A stretch of 52,426 nt of DNA from Achromobacter ruhlandii (GTDB lineage Bacteria > Pseudomonadota > Gammaproteobacteria > Burkholderiales > Burkholderiaceae_B): NCBI RefSeq assembly GCF_902859695.1, contig NZ_CADIJL010000041.1, positions 1-52,426 of the forward strand, given 5' to 3'. A program made the translations under genes and the position numbers. Shown here one piece after another: positions 16,840 to 25,257 of this stretch (positions are counted from its first letter, which is position 1; every line of letters begins with the position of its first letter). Below the pieces are notes generated by a model. The model saw only the letters and a program-made list of their open reading frames with translations. It was not told the origin of the DNA and searched no databases.

Positions 16840-17889
16840 ATGTCTGCTTTGCTCACCATCGAAGGCGTGTCGATGCGCTTCGGCGCCTACCAGGCGCTGG
16901 ATCGCATCGACCTGGCGATCCAGCAGGGAGAGTTCGTGGCGCTGCTGGGCCCCAGCGGCTGCGGCAAGACCACGCTGCTCAAGTCGATCGCCGGTTTCCT
17001 GCAGCCGGAATCGGGCCGCATCCTGATCGACGGCCAGGACGTCAGCGGCCTGCCGGCGCATCGCCGCCCGCTCAATACCGTGTTCCAGAACTATGCGCTG
17101 TTCCCGCACATGACGGTGCTGGAGAACGTCGCCTATGGTCCGCGGCGCCAGGGCGCCTCGAAGGCGCAGGCGGCGGAACGCGCCCGGGATGCGCTGGACA
17201 TGGTCGGCCTGGCCGACTTCGGCCCGCGCTATCCCCGCGAAATGTCGGGCGGCCAGCAGCAGCGCGTGGCGCTGGCGCGCGCCATCGTCAACCAGCCCAA
17301 GCTGCTGTTGCTGGACGAGCCGCTGTCCGCGCTGGACCTGAAGCTGCGCAAGCGCATGCAGCTCGAACTCAAGCATCTGCAGGCCCGCCTGGGCATCGCC
17401 TTCATCTTCGTGACGCATGACCAGGAAGAAGCGATGACCATGGCGGACCGCGTCGTGGTCATGCACGCCGGCCGCATCGAACAGGTCGGCGCCGGCACCG
17501 ACATCTACCGCCAGCCGGCCACGCGCTTCGTCGCCGAGTTCATCGGCGATGCCAACTTCATCGCCTATACGGTGGCCGATGACGGCGCCTTGATGCTGGA
17601 TGCCCAGCGCCTGCGCGTACCGCTCGCCCAACGTCCGGCGACGGCGCGCGGCCTGGCCGTGCTGCGGCCCGAGGACCTGAAGCTGTGCGAGCGCGCCGAC
17701 GCCATGCTGACCGGCACCGTGAGCGACGTGATCAATGTGGGCAGCCACAGCATGATCCACGTCGACATCGGCGGCCAGACCCTGGTGGCGCGCCACGGCG
17801 GTCTCGCGCCCGGCGGCCTGCATGCCGGCGGCGAGGTGACGCTGGCGTTCGCGCCCGCACACCTGCACCTGATCGGCGGCCAGCCATGA
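16840..17889 (+). CDS. ABC transporter ATP-binding protein, PotA-like
   Basis: A 349-residue ATPase with Walker A GPSGCGKT at 37-44, Q-loop Gln83 (VFQNYALFPH), signature MSGGQQQR at 135-142, Walker B LLLLDE at 155-160, switch His193 (VTHDQEEAM), and a C-terminal TOBE domain (about 275-345). This is the standard spermidine/putrescine-type importer ATPase. Its stop overlaps the start of the permease gene (ATGA), so translation is coupled. Confidence 0.95.
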   Translation: MSALLTIEGVSMRFGAYQALDRIDLAIQQGEFVALLGPSGCGKTTLLKSIAGFLQPESGRILIDGQDVSGLPAHRRPLNTVFQNYALFPHMTVLENVAYGPRRQGASKAQAAERARDALDMVGLADFGPRYPREMSGGQQQRVALARAIVNQPKLLLLDEPLSALDLKLRKRMQLELKHLQARLGIAFIFVTHDQEEAMTMADRVVVMHAGRIEQVGAGTDIYRQPATRFVAEFIGDANFIAYTVADDGALMLDAQRLRVPLAQRPATARGLAVLRPEDLKLCERADAMLTGTVSDVINVGSHSMIHVDIGGQTLVARHGGLAPGGLHAGGEVTLAFAPAHLHLIGGQP

Positions 17890-18734
17890 CGCGGCGCGCC
17901 TGGCTCTCCCCCGGCCTGCTGCTGGCGGCCCCGGTGCTGTTCTTCGCGGCCTTCTTCCTGGCGCCGCTGGCGGTGGTGGCGCTGGCCAGCGCTACGGGCG
18001 GGCCGGACGGCCTGACGCCGACGCTCGCGCAGTACACGAAGGTGCTGGCCGACCAGTACCACTGGGACGTGATCCTGGTGACATTCCGCCTGGCCCTGTT
18101 CACCACCGTCGCCTGCCTGGTGCTGGGCTATCCGCTGGCCTGGTACCTGGTGCGCGTGGTGCGCTGGCAGGCCTGGCGCCGCGCCTGTGTGATCCTGCTG
18201 GTGGTGCCGCTGTTCACCAGCAACATCGTGCGCGCCTTCGGCTGGATGGTGCTGCTGGGACGCAACGGCCTGGTCAACCAGGGCCTGATGGCGACCGGCG
18301 CGGTGGACCGGCCGATGCGCTTCATCGGCACCGAGCTGGGCATTCTGATCGGCATGGTCTACGTGCTGCTGCCGTTCGTGGTGCTGGCGGTCGGCAATGC
18401 GCTGGCGCGGGTCGATCCGGCCTGCGAGCAGGCCTCGGCCGACCTGGGCGCGAGCCCGGCCTCGACCTTCCTGCACGTGACCTGGCCGCTGACGCTGCCC
18501 GGCGTGGTGTCGGGCGCCATCATCGTCTTCACGCTGGCGGTCAGCGCCTACGTGACGCCGGCGCTGCTGTCGGGCGGCCGCGTCACGGTGCTGTCGATGC
18601 TGATCTTCCAGCAATACAGCACGGTGTTCGATTTCCATTACGGCGGCGCGCTGAGCATGGTGCTGCTGGTCTTCACCCTGATCCTGGTGGCGCTGGCCAA
18701 TCGCGCCGCCACCTTGCCGGGAGCCGCGCGATGA
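17886..18734 (+). CDS. ABC transporter permease, PotB-like
   Basis: A 282-residue permease with six membrane helices, starting at the ATG that overlaps the ATPase stop. The cytoplasmic EAA-type coupling loop is EQASADLGASPASTF near residue 180. It forms the channel with the PotC-like partner. The stop overlaps the next start by 4 nt. Confidence 0.93.
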   Translation: MTRRAWLSPGLLLAAPVLFFAAFFLAPLAVVALASATGGPDGLTPTLAQYTKVLADQYHWDVILVTFRLALFTTVACLVLGYPLAWYLVRVVRWQAWRRACVILLVVPLFTSNIVRAFGWMVLLGRNGLVNQGLMATGAVDRPMRFIGTELGILIGMVYVLLPFVVLAVGNALARVDPACEQASADLGASPASTFLHVTWPLTLPGVVSGAIIVFTLAVSAYVTPALLSGGRVTVLSMLIFQQYSTVFDFHYGGALSMVLLVFTLILVALANRAATLPGAAR

Positions 18735-19522
18735 TCGCCCGCCACCTGATCCGCCTGACCGCGCTGGCCGTGCTGGCCTACCTGGCGCTGCCGCTCGTGG
18801 TGATCCTGGGCGCGTCGTTCACCGCCACGCCGTACCTGGCGTTCCCGCCGCAAGGCTGGACGCTGGAGTGGTACCGCACCTTGCTGGTCGAGGCCGGCTA
18901 TGTGGCCGCGTTCACCACCAGCACGGTGCTGGCGCTGGCCGCCACGGTGGCGGCGGTGCTGCTGACGGTGCCGGCGGCGCTGGCGCTGGCGCGCTACGCG
19001 TTTCCGGGCAAGGCCGCGCTGACCTCGGTGCTGATGTCGCCGCTGGTGCTGCCGCACATCGTGCTGGGCGCCGCGCTGCTGCAGTTCGGCGCGTACTTCG
19101 GCCTGACCCGCAGCTTCCTGTCGCTCCTGATCGGCCACGTCGTGATCATCGCGCCGTTCGTACTGCGCTCCACCCTGACGCTGCTCACGCCGGAACAGCG
19201 CGCGCTGGAGGAAGCCTCGGCCGACCTGGGCGCCAACCCCTGGACCACATTCTTCCTGGTGGTGCTGCCGCAGATCCGTCCGGGCATCGTGACCGGTTCG
19301 ATCTTCGCCTTCATCTCGTCATGGATCAATGTGGAGCTGTCGATTTTCAACACCACGGCGGACCTGAACACCATCCCCGTGAAGCTTTTCAACTACGTGC
19401 AATACACGATTGATCCGACCATCGCAGCCGTATCGGGCGCCACGATCGTGGCTGCGGTCGTCGCCATCGTGATCCTGGATTTGACCGTCGGGCTGGACAT
19501 GCTGTCCGAACGCGGCAAATAA
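18731..19522 (+). CDS. ABC transporter permease, PotC-like
   Basis: A 263-residue inner-membrane permease with about six helices and the EAA coupling loop EEASADLGANPWTTF. It starts at the ATG overlapping the PotB-like stop. It ends 39 bp before the proline-racemase-family gene, with which it is probably co-transcribed. Confidence 0.93.
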   Translation: MIARHLIRLTALAVLAYLALPLVVILGASFTATPYLAFPPQGWTLEWYRTLLVEAGYVAAFTTSTVLALAATVAAVLLTVPAALALARYAFPGKAALTSVLMSPLVLPHIVLGAALLQFGAYFGLTRSFLSLLIGHVVIIAPFVLRSTLTLLTPEQRALEEASADLGANPWTTFFLVVLPQIRPGIVTGSIFAFISSWINVELSIFNTTADLNTIPVKLFNYVQYTIDPTIAAVSGATIVAAVVAIVILDLTVGLDMLSERGK

Positions 19523-19561
19523 CTTTCCTCTTCCCCCTATCTACCGCCTGGAGTCACTGTC

Positions 19562-20575
19562 ATGCGCAAGCAAGACGCGTTCGATGTCATCTATACCCAT
19601 ACGGAAGGCGAGCCCCTGTGTATCGTCCACAGCGGCATTCCGTACCCCGCCGGTTCCACCATCCTGGAAAAGCGCGCGTTCCTGGAGCAGCACTACGACT
19701 GGCTGCGCAAGGCGCTGATGCGCGAGCCGCGCGGCCACAAGGACATGTTCGGCGTGTTCCTGACGCCGCCGTCCAGCCCCGAGTACGACGCCGGCCTGAT
19801 CTACATCGACGGCACCGAGTATTCGCACATGTGCGGCCACGGCACCATCGCGGTCAGCATGGCCATGGTGGCCAACGGCCTGGTGCCGCGCGGCAAGGAC
19901 GGCATCACCCGCATCCGCTTCGAGACCACCGCCGGCCTGGTGGTGTCGGAAGTGGCCTCGGAAGGCGACAACGTGCTGTGGACGCGCTTCGAGAACGTGC
20001 CGGCCTATGTCGCGGCGCAGGACATCCCGGTGGAACTGCCGGGCTACGGCAAGCTGTCGGCCGACATCGTCTGGGGCGGCAACTACTTCGGCATCGTCGA
20101 CCTGTCGAACTGCGACCTGCGCATCTCGCCGGACAACGGCACCGAGCTGTCGCGCATGGGCCTGATCGTGCGCGACCAGCTCAATGCCCGCCAGCGCATC
20201 CAGCATCCGACCGAAGCGCACATCAACAACCTGAACTTCATTACGTTCTGGCACCAGCCCACGATCGAGGGCGCGTTCTACAAGAACGTGCACGTGTTCA
20301 GCGCTGGCCAGCTCGACCGCTCGCCCGGCGGCACCGGCACCAGCGCGATGATGGCGATGTTCGAAGCGCGCGGCAAGATGGGCCTGAACCAGCCGATCAA
20401 GTCCGAAGGCCTGCTGGGCAGTGGCACCTTCGAGGGCTGCCTGCTGGGCGAGGTCGACCTGAACGGCACCCGCGCGGTGCGGCCGACGGTGAAGGGCACG
20501 GCCAGCATCCTGGGCACGGCGCGCTGGGTCATCGACAAGAATGATCCGGTGGGCGCCGGGTTCCTGATCCGCTGA
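19562..20575 (+). CDS. Proline racemase/hydroxyproline epimerase family protein with Cys-to-Gly change
   Basis: A 337-residue member of the proline racemase superfamily. The first catalytic motif MCGHGTIA is intact with Cys91. In the second motif, DRSPGGTGT, the catalytic base position 256 is Gly (GGC at 20327-20329) where racemases and epimerases have Cys and trans-3-hydroxyproline dehydratases have Thr. Two-base racemisation should therefore be impaired; a one-base lyase/dehydratase or a binding role is possible. The gene follows the importer, so its substrate is probably imported by it. A GAGTC-type site lies upstream of the ATG. Confidence 0.9.
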   Translation: MRKQDAFDVIYTHTEGEPLCIVHSGIPYPAGSTILEKRAFLEQHYDWLRKALMREPRGHKDMFGVFLTPPSSPEYDAGLIYIDGTEYSHMCGHGTIAVSMAMVANGLVPRGKDGITRIRFETTAGLVVSEVASEGDNVLWTRFENVPAYVAAQDIPVELPGYGKLSADIVWGGNYFGIVDLSNCDLRISPDNGTELSRMGLIVRDQLNARQRIQHPTEAHINNLNFITFWHQPTIEGAFYKNVHVFSAGQLDRSPGGTGTSAMMAMFEARGKMGLNQPIKSEGLLGSGTFEGCLLGEVDLNGTRAVRPTVKGTASILGTARWVIDKNDPVGAGFLIR

Positions 20576-20584
20576 GGATACGGG

Positions 20585-20606
20585 GCGGCCGGCGCGGGCC
20601 GGCCGC
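20585..20606. terminator. GC-rich hairpin after the importer-racemase operon
   Basis: 9-bp perfect stem GCGGCCGGC / GCCGGCCGC with a 4-nt loop, 9 bp after the stop. No T-tract follows, so it may slow or stabilise rather than terminate alone. Confidence 0.45.
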
Positions 20607-20663
20607 TCACCGCACGGTCGTTGAAAGATAGGACCAGAGGAGTGGCTCAAAGGCCTTGTGGTA

Positions 20664-21005
20664 TCAGGCCTTCAGCGCGGCGCCCGCCGGCACCACGGAC
20701 AGCCGCATGCCCACGGCATGCAGCACGGCCAGCAATGTCTTGAGCGTTGGATTTCCCTGAGGCGAAAGCGCGCGGTACAGGGCCTCCCGCGAGATGCCCG
20801 CCGCCGCCGCGACGGCGGCGACGCCGCCATAGGCTTCCGCCACGTCGCGCAACGCCAGCAAGCCGGCGGCGCGATGATCCGGATGGTCCAGTTCTTCCAG
20901 CGCCGCCTTCAGGTATTCGACCGCGAAATCGTGGTCCGCTCGCAATTCAGCGATGGTCTCCGCGGCATGGGAAACCGATGCGATGTCAGTGTGGCGATTG
21001 TTCAT
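20664..21005 (-). CDS. HigA-like antitoxin (addiction-module HTH protein)
   Basis: A 113-residue protein. Its C-terminal half is an XRE-type HTH (GVAAVAAAAGISREALYRAL, GNPTLKTLLAVLHAVGMRL) of the addiction-module antidote group; the N-terminal half (AELRADHDFAVEYLKAALEE) is the typical preceding helix. The ATG overlaps the toxin stop by 4 nt, giving toxin-first order as in higBA systems. It should neutralise the toxin and repress the promoter upstream of 21337. Confidence 0.88.
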   Translation of the reverse strand: MNNRHTDIASVSHAAETIAELRADHDFAVEYLKAALEELDHPDHRAAGLLALRDVAEAYGGVAAVAAAAGISREALYRALSPQGNPTLKTLLAVLHAVGMRLSVVPAGAALKA

Positions 21006-21337
21006 GCCTGCCTCTGCTTCCAGTCCGCCCAATAACGCCAGGCCAGTTCGATGTCGTGCCGCTGCGTGGCTTTCGCTCCCCCAGCCAGCAACACGATCAA
21101 GCGAGCGCCATGCCTGCCGGCATAGACGCGATAACCCGGACCGATATCCAGACGAAACTCGATAACCCCCTGGCCGACGGCCCGCCAATCGCCCAGAAGC
21201 CCGGCGCCGATCCGCTTCAGGCGCACTTCGATCCACGCCCGCAACTTGGCGTCACCGAGTTCGCGCAACCACACGCCGAATGGCGATATGCCTTGCACAG
21301 TCACGTAGCGCCGCAACTCAATTGTCGTAACGGCCAT
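21002..21337 (-). CDS. HigB/RelE-like toxin (Gp49-related)
   Basis: A 111-residue RelE-superfamily protein of the phage Gp49/COG3657 group: RRYVTVQGISPFGVWLRELG, EFRLDIGPGYRVYAGRHG, LIVLLAGGAKATQRHDI. Basic residues in the last strand and helix (Arg, Lys, His) agree with an mRNA interferase active site. Family members cleave mRNA on the ribosome. It is translationally coupled to the antitoxin. An AT-rich segment at 21338-21365 is the probable promoter/operator. Confidence 0.88.
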   Translation of the reverse strand: MAVTTIELRRYVTVQGISPFGVWLRELGDAKLRAWIEVRLKRIGAGLLGDWRAVGQGVIEFRLDIGPGYRVYAGRHGARLIVLLAGGAKATQRHDIELAWRYWADWKQRQA

Positions 21338-21610
21338 GATGTAGCTTATAAATTACAGAAAAATTCCCAGGCAGGCAATCGGCTTTGACCATGAACGGAA
21401 AATATCGGAATCAAATGACATGGCGCGATGATCCCGCCCTCGGCCCCGTCCACGCTATTGTGGCTGACCGCAACGGTGAGGCACGCGAACTTGCGGCAAT
21501 CCCGTCGCCGGGCTTAGGATGGAGCTACGGCCAGACCGTGCGCCGGCGCAAGGCATCCGGCGCGGGCTCTAGCCAGCGCTTGAACCTTGCCAGCGATTCG
21601 GGAGCACATC

Positions 21611-22051
21611 GTGAAGAAAGTTGCTGAGATTCTGAGGGAAAAGGCCAACCCGCCCGTCGTGACCGTCTCGCCGGACTCGTCCGTGTATGACGCCATCAAG
21701 ACCATGGCCGAACGCAGCATCGGCGCCGTGGTGGTGGCGGACGGCGACGAGGTGCTGGGCATGCTCACCGAGCGCGACTACGCCCGCAAGATCGTGCTGC
21801 AGGATCGCTCGTCGCGCACCACCAAGGTTCGCGAGATCATGACCGACTCGGTCTTCTACGTGCGCCCGGAAGACACACGTGAACACTGCATGGCGCTGAT
21901 GACCGAGCGCCACTTCCGCCACCTTCCCGTCATCCAGGACAAGAAACTGGTGGGCCTGGTGTCCATCGGCGACCTGGTCAAGGACGTCATGAGCGAACAG
22001 AAGTTCATCATCACCGAGCTCGAGCGCTACATCTCGGGCGAACACGGCTGA
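21611..22051 (+). CDS. CBS-domain pair protein
   Basis: A 146-residue protein made of two CBS motifs (about 14-70 and 78-137; AERSIGAVVVADGDEVLGML and MTERHFRHLPVIQDKKLVGL). Such stand-alone Bateman modules bind adenine nucleotides and modulate partners. The GTG at 21611 is preferred because GGGAG lies 6 nt upstream and the residues before it are not conserved-looking. It is monocistronic and convergent with the TSUP gene. Confidence 0.88.
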   Translation: MKKVAEILREKANPPVVTVSPDSSVYDAIKTMAERSIGAVVVADGDEVLGMLTERDYARKIVLQDRSSRTTKVREIMTDSVFYVRPEDTREHCMALMTERHFRHLPVIQDKKLVGLVSIGDLVKDVMSEQKFIITELERYISGEHG

Positions 22052-22076
22052 GCGCCCGCGCCAGCGGCGGCGGATT

Positions 22077-22100
22077 CCTCGCGGTTAACCCGCCGCGAGG
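22077..22100. terminator. Hairpin between convergent CBS and TSUP genes
   Basis: Perfect 8-bp stem CCTCGCGG / CCGCGAGG with an 8-nt loop containing TTAACCC. It overlaps the TSUP stop codon. No long T-tract. Confidence 0.45.
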
Positions 22101-22849
22101 AGCCGCGACGCCGGCACCACCAGGCCCAGCCCGGCCGCCAGCAGCAGCACGAACACCATCCGCTTGACGGTCTTCATCGACCCGGCGGTGGCATAGCGGC
22201 GCGCCACCCACGTCACCCCGATCACCACGGGCAGGGCTTGCAGGCTCAGCCAGAACGAGCTCGCCATGAAGGCGCCTTGCCCCGTCACCAGCGCCAGGCG
22301 CACCACCGCGTTCAGCGAAAACAGCACCAACAGGCTGTTGCGGATGGAAGCCAGCGGCAGCGGCTGGCGGTACAGGTGATAGACCATGGGCGGCCCGGCG
22401 CTCGAAAACAGGCCGCCCAGCACGCCCGAGACCCCGCCGAAGAACAGGAAAGACGCGCGCGACGAGAGACGCGCCAGAGGCTGGGTACGCGCCACCAGCA
22501 ACACGGCGCAGGCCATGATGGTGACTCCCAGCAGCAATTGCAGCAACACCGCCATGGCCCCGCTGATCCAGGCGAGCGCGGCCACGCCCACCGCCACGCC
22601 CGCCAGGCTGCTGAGCAGCGCCGGCGCCATCAACGGCCAGTTGACCTGTGGCTTGGCTCGCGCCAGCGTGACCACCGCATTCACCAGCGACAGGACGCTG
22701 ACCACGTTGGCGACCTCGGATACGGATGCCAGCTGGAACACTCCGGACAGCCCCAACAGCACCAGGCCGAAGGCAAAGCCCGTCATGGTCTGGGCGTAGG
22801 TCGCCAGCGCCACGCAGGCGAGGAACAACACGTGTTGGAGGATGCTCAT
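22085..22849 (-). CDS. TSUP (TauE/SafE) family membrane transporter
   Basis: A 254-residue protein with about eight membrane helices in two repeats; MTGFAFGLVLLGLSG near the N-terminus and LGGLFSSAGPPMVYHLYRQP in the second half are family motifs. The TSUP family exports or imports sulfite, sulfonates or organic acids; the substrate is unknown. It stands alone, divergent from the zinc-ribbon gene with a 290-bp gap. Confidence 0.87.
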   Translation of the reverse strand: MSILQHVLFLACVALATYAQTMTGFAFGLVLLGLSGVFQLASVSEVANVVSVLSLVNAVVTLARAKPQVNWPLMAPALLSSLAGVAVGVAALAWISGAMAVLLQLLLGVTIMACAVLLVARTQPLARLSSRASFLFFGGVSGVLGGLFSSAGPPMVYHLYRQPLPLASIRNSLLVLFSLNAVVRLALVTGQGAFMASSFWLSLQALPVVIGVTWVARRYATAGSMKTVKRMVFVLLLAAGLGLVVPASRLLAAG

Positions 22850-23139
22850 GCTGGGACGGAGCCTGACCTGCCTCGGCTCGGCCCCGCCGCGAAAGATCGC
22901 GGCCTGAAGCGGAACGACTGGGGAACGGCGTATTCAAGAGGGGCATTCGACGCCGGCGATGATAGCACCGGGCCAGGGGCCGTCCGGGCATTTCGCCTAC
23001 ATTTTGTAATAATCAGATGCGCTCATGCACCCCGCCGCCCGCGCCCGGCCGCTATCCTTGCGGCCCAGTAAGCCCGCCGCGCCCGGCTCGGCCGCGCCAT
23101 CCCGGCGCCGCCCCGGACGCGGTCCGCCTGTCTCCACGC

Positions 23140-24024
23140 ATGACGCCCAAACAGACCACGATCAACACGGTGACGCTGACCTGCTCGACTTGCGGCAGCG
23201 CCCAGTTCACCAAGCTCGACACCAACGAGTACCAGTGCAGCCATTGCCACGCGGTCACCCTGGTCGAAGACAACGTCGCCCAGCGCCTGGAGAAGATCCT
23301 GCGCGGAATGCAGCAACCGGCGCCCGCCGCCAGGCTGCAACCGGCCGCGGTGGCCGCGATCGTGCTGGCGGTGCTCGCCGCGATCCTGGTGCCGCTCGCG
23401 GCTTCCTTGTTCAACACTGGCTCCTCGACCCGCTCGCCTTCGCGCGCGGCGCCCCCGCCCATCGATGCCGCGCTGGTCAAGCTGACGGATGTGCAGGAAG
23501 TTCGCGCACGCGGCCGCAACCAGCTGGTGATGCTGATGCGCAACGAGACCGGCAAGAAGATCGACGCGCCGCGCGTCACCGCCACGTTCTACCAGGGCGA
23601 GCTGACCCTGTCCTCTTCCTCGGGTTCGCCGATGGCGCGCACCCTGCTGCCTGGTGAATACACGCCGGTGACGATTTCCCTGCCCGATACCGCCTACAGC
23701 CGCTACACCCTGAAGCCGGCCACGCCGTCGCTGGCGCTCAGCAGCGCCCGCGAGGTCGCCGCCGACAAGGTGCAGTTGGTGCGCAACGACGGCGCCTACC
23801 GCCTGGTGGGCCTGCTGCGCAACAAGGGCAGTGTCGCCGCCAGCAGCACCCAGGTGACGGTGATGCTGTACGACGAGGACGGCAAGCTGATCGGCACCGG
23901 CAATGGCTACGGTTCGGCCAGTCCGCTCGCCCCCGGCGCGCTGACCTCGTTCGATGTGCGCTGCGACATGCTGGCCGAAGGCAAGGTCGGATCCTACGAT
24001 TACATGGTGCAAAGTGAAGGCTGA
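23140..24024 (+). CDS. Zinc-ribbon membrane protein with FxLYD-like domain
   Basis: A 294-residue protein. Residues 14-37 form a zinc ribbon (CSTCGS ... CSHCHA), followed by a membrane helix (AAIVLAVLAAILVPLAASLF, about 70-90), then an extracytoplasmic part with two beta-sandwich-like units; the second (LVGLLRNKGSVAASSTQVTV, LYDEDGKLIGTG) fits the FxLYD fold. The ribbon would be cytoplasmic. The ATG at 23140 precedes the ribbon directly. It overlaps the next gene, suggesting joint function at the envelope; function unknown. Confidence 0.8.
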   Translation: MTPKQTTINTVTLTCSTCGSAQFTKLDTNEYQCSHCHAVTLVEDNVAQRLEKILRGMQQPAPAARLQPAAVAAIVLAVLAAILVPLAASLFNTGSSTRSPSRAAPPPIDAALVKLTDVQEVRARGRNQLVMLMRNETGKKIDAPRVTATFYQGELTLSSSSGSPMARTLLPGEYTPVTISLPDTAYSRYTLKPATPSLALSSAREVAADKVQLVRNDGAYRLVGLLRNKGSVAASSTQVTVMLYDEDGKLIGTGNGYGSASPLAPGALTSFDVRCDMLAEGKVGSYDYMVQSEG

Positions 24025-24913
24025 CCGTTCCCCCGCGCGGCCCCTGTCGCGGCCTGCCCGGGCCGGGCTGGTGCTGATTATCGTCGCCGCTGGCGGCTAC
24101 GCCCTGGCCAAGTACAACGGCCTGCTGCCCTGGGACGCGCCCAAGACCGTCCAGGCCGCGCCGGCGCCCGCCGCCTCGGCGCCGGTTTCCCCAGACCCCG
24201 CCAGCCGCATCGTGCGTGTCAGCCCCGCCAATCCCCGCATCATCGACGACGTGCGATTGACCACGGCCGAACTGCTCGATCCGGACTTCGCCCTCTTCGA
24301 TCCGGCGGCGCTGACGTTATCCCCGCCGCGCCGCCTGCTGGACGAGATCGAGCGCCCGCTGCTGCTGGCCGAGGTGGTCAACCGCAGCGACAAATATGTG
24401 GCGCTGTCGCCCGGCATGGAAATCTCCGTGTTCGACGGCTCGCGCCCCCTGCGGCTACGTCAGGAATGGTCGCTGCCGGCCATGCTGTACCCTGGCGAGC
24501 GCATTCCGGTGCTGCTGAACGGCGAGAGCTTCGAACGCTATTCCGAAGTCAAGACCAGCTGGAAGCCCGCCAAGCGCGCGGCCCTGCCCGGCACCCGGCC
24601 GGCACTGGACATCAGCGTCGAAAATACCGAGGCCGGCATCGGCACCGGCACGCTGAATTTCACCTACCGCTACCGCTACAAGTACGTTACGGTGCATGGC
24701 CGGGTACGCAACAACGACAGCGCCGAAATCGACAACGTGAAGGTCTGGGTCAGCCTCTACGACGCCCAGGACAAACTGACCGGCGCGCGCTACTCGGAGC
24801 TGCGCCTGCCCAAGCTCAAGCCGGGTGAAAGCGCCCCGTTCCAGCTGGACGTCAAGCAGTACGGCGCCAACTTCGCCCGCGTGGGCGTGGTGTACGACGC
24901 CAAGGCCAACTGA
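24014..24913 (+). CDS. Membrane-anchored FxLYD-like protein
   Basis: A 299-residue protein. A single N-terminal membrane segment (AGLVLIIVAAGGYALAKY) is followed by a Pro/Ala linker and two beta-rich units; the last (VTVHGRVRNNDSAEIDNVKV, VSLYDAQDKLTGA) mirrors the C-terminal domain of the upstream gene product. The GTG at 24014 lies inside the end of the upstream gene (11-nt overlap), which argues for coupling; the ribosome site is weak. The pair looks like a duplicated domain family. Function unknown. Confidence 0.78.
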   Translation: MKADRSPARPLSRPARAGLVLIIVAAGGYALAKYNGLLPWDAPKTVQAAPAPAASAPVSPDPASRIVRVSPANPRIIDDVRLTTAELLDPDFALFDPAALTLSPPRRLLDEIERPLLLAEVVNRSDKYVALSPGMEISVFDGSRPLRLRQEWSLPAMLYPGERIPVLLNGESFERYSEVKTSWKPAKRAALPGTRPALDISVENTEAGIGTGTLNFTYRYRYKYVTVHGRVRNNDSAEIDNVKVWVSLYDAQDKLTGARYSELRLPKLKPGESAPFQLDVKQYGANFARVGVVYDAKAN

Positions 24914-25159
24914 TCCCGCGCCCGGCGGTCCGCCCGACCGCCCGCCAGAGCCTTCTCATTTATCAGCACGGGCTTGCGCCACCCGAGCGCAAGCGCAAGC
25001 ACAGACTGGGGGCTGGCAGCCGCGCTCGCGGCTGCCGCCGCCGCAGTCTCGCTTCGGCGTGCCCATCCCTGAATCGCCCCCGTTTTCTGCCCTGATGGGC
25101 CGCCCCGCGCCACGCCGCCCACGCCCGGCGTGGCCCGCAGGCAACGGCTATCGACTCAA
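24914..25159. other. Intergenic region before acnB with two hairpins
   Basis: No gene seen. Two strong dyads occur: GCTTGCG / CGCAAGC (24972-24994) and GGCAGCCGC / GCGGCTGCC with a 4-nt loop (25015-25036). The second may terminate the upstream pair, though a T-tract is lacking. Confidence 0.5.
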
Positions 25160-25180
25160 GTCTTATATAAGATATAAGAC
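25160..25180. promoter_or_regulatory. Operator-like palindrome overlapping the acnB promoter
   Basis: Perfect 9-bp inverted repeat GTCTTATAT / ATATAAGAC with a 3-nt centre, 77 bp before the acnB ATG. It is a striking AT-rich island in GC-rich DNA and contains a TATAAG -10-like hexamer. The form resembles GntR-family operators; the regulator is inferred, not identified. Confidence 0.65.
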
Positions 25181-25257
25181 ATTTGCTTGCGCCCCCCTCT
25201 TCCCTCTACAATTCCGGCGACAACCCTTCTTCCAACCCGACTTTGAGCAGGCCTCAC

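Noticed and set aside
21385..21627. 80-residue open frame between the toxin gene and the CBS gene
   Set aside because: No recognisable family, no clear ribosome site, and it runs into the start of the CBS gene; more likely leader DNA.
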